In this document: piece after piece, positions 61,457-64,000 of the stretch
How positions within the stretch are numbered: the stretch's first letter is position 1
How the letters are laid out: every line of letters begins with the position of its first letter
Position numbers and translations under genes: made by a program
Assembly (NCBI GenBank): GCA_039030915.1
Contig: JBCCDG010000003.1
Coordinates: 1-64,000 of the forward strand
From: Thermohalobaculum sp039030915
GTDB taxonomy: Bacteria; Pseudomonadota; Alphaproteobacteria; Rhodobacterales; Rhodobacteraceae
DNA length: 64,000 bases
Reading direction: 5' to 3'
The notes under the pieces: generated by a model
What the model was told of the DNA's origin: nothing
Database searches by the model: none
What the model saw: the letters and a program-made list of their open reading frames with translations, nothing else

Positions 61457-63079
61457 CTACCCAGCCCGCTCATAGACGATCTCGCCGCCGCGGATGGTCA
61501 TGTCGCAGGCCGCCTCATCGCGGATCTCGTGCGGCTCCAGCGCGCCGAGGTCGTGGCTGAAGACCGCGATATCGGCGAGCTGACCGGGCGCGAGCCGCCC
61601 CTTCCGGTGCTCCGCATGCTCCCCGAACGCGCTGGCCCAGGTATAGGCGTGCAGCGCATCGTCGAGACCGACCGTCTGGTCCGGGCCGATCACCGCGCCC
61701 GTCCGGGTCTGGCGGGTGAGCATGGTGAAGATGTTGTTGAAGGTGTTCGCATCCGTCACTGGCGTGTCGGTGGACGCCGAAGGCACGAGCCCATCCTCGA
61801 TGAAACTGCGCAAGGGATAGCAGGCATCGCGCCGCGCCTGATCGAAGAGCTCGAAATACCCGTCGCCCATCTCGTAGATGAAGCTCGGCTGCGGCGCAGC
61901 GATCAGACCGAGGCGGGCCATCCGGGCGCGCTGATCTGCCGTGACGAAACCGCAATGCTCGATCCGGTGCCGCCGCTGGGGCATGGGCTGGTGGCCGAGC
62001 GCGTTCTCATAGCCCGTCAGGACCTGCTCGATGGCCGCGTCGCCGATGGCATGGATCGCCATCTGGTAGCCTAGGCCGTGGAAACGGGCGATCTCCGCAT
62101 GGCAGATCGCGTCTTCGTACGTCAGCACGCCATATGTCTGGGGCTCGCCGAGATAGGGCTGCGTCATCGCCGCTGTGCGACCGCCCGCGCTGCCGTCGGT
62201 GAAGAGCTTCACGGGGCCGATGCGCAGCATGTCGTCGCCGACCCCGGTGATCAGCCCCTGCTCCGCCGCCGCTTGCGCGATGCCATGCGGCGGATCGCCG
62301 AGAAGGCATTGGTAGGTCCGCACCGGCAGGCGGCGGGTGCGCTGCGCCGTCCGGTAGGCCGCCAACTCCCGCGCGCCGCAGATCATGCCGACGGCCGCGT
62401 CCATGACGGAGGTGATGCCGAGGGAGAGGCAGTACCGCCCCGCCCGCTCGATGGCCGCCACCAGCGCCGCGTCCGAAGGCTGCGGCAAGACGGCCTCCAC
62501 CGGCTCGCGTCCGTTCTCGGCGAGAAGCCCCGTGAGCCGACCGTCGCGCCGTTCGATCAGCCCGCCATAGGGCACCGGTGTCTCGGGCGTCAGCCCTGCG
62601 GCCGCCATCGCGCGCGTGTTAACCACCGAAAGATGCCCGCAGGTCCGGACGAGGTAGACCGGATGCTCGGGCGCGGCCTCGTCCAGATCGTCGACGGTGG
62701 GGTGAAGGCGGGACTGGAAGCGCGTCTGGTCATAGCCGCGGGCGAAGATCCACTCTCCCTTCGGCGTCACCTCCGCCCGCGCGCGGATGGCGGCCTTCAG
62801 CGCCTCCAGCGTGGGCGCCGTGTCGGCCCGCACGTCCACCGCGGCCATGGCGAGGCCGAGGGGCAGAAGATGCAGGTGCGCGTCGTTGAGCCCCGGCGTC
62901 GCCATCCGGCCCGCGAGTTCGATCACCCGCGTCGAGTGCCCGATGAGCGGCGCGATCTCGTCCGCCCGTCCCGTCGCCAGCACCACGCCGTTCCAGAGGG
63001 CGACCGCCTCGGCCACGCCCTCCGCCTTACCGCACCAGACCCGCCCGCCCGTGAGCACGATGTCGGCAGATGGTGTCAT
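61457..63079 (-). CDS. Amidohydrolase 3 (YtcJ-like) family protein
   Basis: 540 residues. N-terminal metal motif in GLNDAHLHLLPLG (H-x-H), then IHAIGDAAIEQVL, RIEHCGFVT and the C-terminal aspartate in SASTDTPVTDAN, the usual YtcJ order. GGAGAGG precedes the ATG at 63079; the frame runs on to 63925 as antisense of the aldolase gene. Such enzymes hydrolyse amides or related bonds of unknown natural substrates. It lies 218 bases upstream of the ABC operon on the same strand and could share its regulation. The gap to 61238 shows no clear element. Confidence 0.87.
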   Translation of the reverse strand: MTPSADIVLTGGRVWCGKAEGVAEAVALWNGVVLATGRADEIAPLIGHSTRVIELAGRMATPGLNDAHLHLLPLGLAMAAVDVRADTAPTLEALKAAIRARAEVTPKGEWIFARGYDQTRFQSRLHPTVDDLDEAAPEHPVYLVRTCGHLSVVNTRAMAAAGLTPETPVPYGGLIERRDGRLTGLLAENGREPVEAVLPQPSDAALVAAIERAGRYCLSLGITSVMDAAVGMICGARELAAYRTAQRTRRLPVRTYQCLLGDPPHGIAQAAAEQGLITGVGDDMLRIGPVKLFTDGSAGGRTAAMTQPYLGEPQTYGVLTYEDAICHAEIARFHGLGYQMAIHAIGDAAIEQVLTGYENALGHQPMPQRRHRIEHCGFVTADQRARMARLGLIAAPQPSFIYEMGDGYFELFDQARRDACYPLRSFIEDGLVPSASTDTPVTDANTFNNIFTMLTRQTRTGAVIGPDQTVGLDDALHAYTWASAFGEHAEHRKGRLAPGQLADIAVFSHDLGALEPHEIRDEAACDMTIRGGEIVYERAG

Positions 63080-63226
63080 AGCGGCCTCTCCGAATGGGTT
63101 TGCCGTGAGGGGATACGATGGCGAAGGCGAGCGCAAGCGGACCTCGACCAATCCATCTGCAACCTTCGGTGGCAGGACCGCGGGCGAACCGCTAGGCTGA
63201 AGGCAAGCGCAGCCAGGGAGGCCCCG

Positions 63227-63982
63227 ATGCCCGAAGACATGAGCCATGACATCGATATCACCCAGGCAAAGCGGGATCTGGCCGCCGCGTACCGGCTGAT
63301 CGCGCATTTCGGCCTCGATGACGGGATCTACACCCATATCTCCATGCGCGTGGGCGAGGACCGGTTCCTGCTCAATCCCTTCGGCCTCAGCTTCGACGAG
63401 ATCCGAGCGTCGAACCTCGTGACCATCGATCATGAGGGACGGATCGTGGACGACCCGCATGGCGGCGGGGTCAATGTCGCCGGCTTCACCATCCACTCCG
63501 CCGTTCATATGGCAAGGCACGACGTGGCCTGTGTGGCGCACACCCACACGGTCGCGGGCGTCGCGGTATCGAGCCAGGAAGACGGGCTCCTGCCGCTCAA
63601 CCAATGGTCGCTCGAGTTCTACAATCGGATCGCGTTTCACGACTACGAGGGCATCGCGCTCGACCTCGACGAGCGGGACCGTCTGGTGGCCGATCTCGGC
63701 CCTATCAACACGATGATCCTGCGTAACCACGGCATGCTCACCTGCGGGGAGACCGTGGGCAAGGCGATCAAGCGGATGCTGAACCTCGAGCGGGCCTGCA
63801 AGGCGCAGGTCGCAGCGCTGGCCGGTGGTGTGCAGCTCCGCTGGCCGGATCACATCGTCTGCGAGCGAACCGCGCAGCAATATGAGGGCGGCGGCGCCTC
63901 CAGCTCCGCCCGCGAGGTCGACCACCAGTGGCTCGCCTATCTCCGCCTGCTCGACCGCGTGGCGCCGGACTACAAGGACTGA
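63227..63982 (+). CDS. Class II aldolase/adducin family protein
   Basis: 251 residues. The zinc-binding histidines are in CVAHTHTVAGVAV and ILRNHGMLTCG, with the family opening LAAAYRLIAHFGLDDGIYTHIS. Some relatives are sugar-phosphate aldolases or epimerases; the branch with the C-terminal EVDHQWLAYLRLLDR is mostly uncharacterised. AGGGAGG lies six bases before the ATG at 63227; the frame extends far upstream as a shadow of the divergent amidohydrolase. Confidence 0.86.
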   Translation: MPEDMSHDIDITQAKRDLAAAYRLIAHFGLDDGIYTHISMRVGEDRFLLNPFGLSFDEIRASNLVTIDHEGRIVDDPHGGGVNVAGFTIHSAVHMARHDVACVAHTHTVAGVAVSSQEDGLLPLNQWSLEFYNRIAFHDYEGIALDLDERDRLVADLGPINTMILRNHGMLTCGETVGKAIKRMLNLERACKAQVAALAGGVQLRWPDHIVCERTAQQYEGGGASSSAREVDHQWLAYLRLLDRVAPDYKD

Positions 63983-64000
63983 CGGCCATGTGCCGCCAAC

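Noticed and set aside
63988..64000. Possible start of a gene (ATG at 63988) at the right edge
   Set aside because: Only four codons are visible; nothing can be supported.

Overview
The window looks like chromosomal DNA of a high-GC alphaproteobacterium, most likely Rhodobacteraceae/Paracoccaceae. The evidence is the overall gene content: a BciA-type 8-vinyl reductase for (bacterio)chlorophyll, CcmI, class I lysyl-tRNA synthetase, a SitABCD metal transporter with a Fur/Mur-type regulator, and two alphaproteobacterial-style LexA boxes (GTTC-N7-GTTC). Almost all sequence is coding, genes are tightly packed, and GC-rich codon use creates long antisense shadow reading frames. I saw no rRNA, tRNA, CRISPR array, transposase or insertion sequence.

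Layout. 1-6.3 kb: 3' part of tlyA, phnN, an MBL-fold hydrolase, then hyuA-hyuB (ATP-dependent hydantoinase/oxoprolinase type). 6.4-12.1 kb: an AGCS Na+/amino-acid symporter, then a carnitine locus (divergent CdhR-like regulator; BKACE 3-dehydrocarnitine cleavage enzyme; an SDR; a carnitine dehydrogenase-thioesterase fusion). 12.3-18.3 kb: bciA, then a Fur-family regulator divergent from sitABCD, with the same 17-bp TTGCGA-N5-TTGCAA box in front of both. 18.4-30.9 kb: mostly housekeeping (dusA with a coupled PhyH-like gene, a retropepsin-like protease, DUF1289, ruvX, ccmI, a lone soxB, an HD hydrolase, an MFS carrier, cysK, acs). 30.9-32.2 kb: decayed sequence with a clear remnant of an acetate-type sodium:solute symporter behind acs, and a LexA box. 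32.2-40.3 kb: lipoprotein, DUF892 protein, arsC-aqpS, nadD, dacB, terB-like, lysK. 40.4-47 kb: one giant 2033-residue beta-helix protein that resembles phage tail/receptor-binding proteins, with a second LexA box upstream.

47-64 kb is a catabolic block: a BisC/TorA-like molybdenum enzyme, a non-pyrrolysine MttB-family methyltransferase, a second HyuA-like protein without HyuB, then a nine-gene minus-strand operon (61.2 to 53.5 kb). The operon holds a polar amino-acid ABC transporter, an agmatinase-family ureohydrolase, N-carbamoyl-D-amino-acid hydrolase, a flavin reductase, hydantoinase and a hydantoin racemase. A YtcJ-like amidohydrolase and a class II aldolase follow.

A common theme, which is inference, is use of N-methylated and ureido compounds as carbon and nitrogen sources. 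Carnitine would be converted to glycine betaine. HyuAB is of the type that opens (N-methyl)hydantoin towards N-carbamoylsarcosine/sarcosine. SoxB is the sarcosine oxidase beta subunit. MttB-family proteins demethylate quaternary amines. The nine-gene operon would import and hydrolyse hydantoins or carbamoyl/guanidino compounds.
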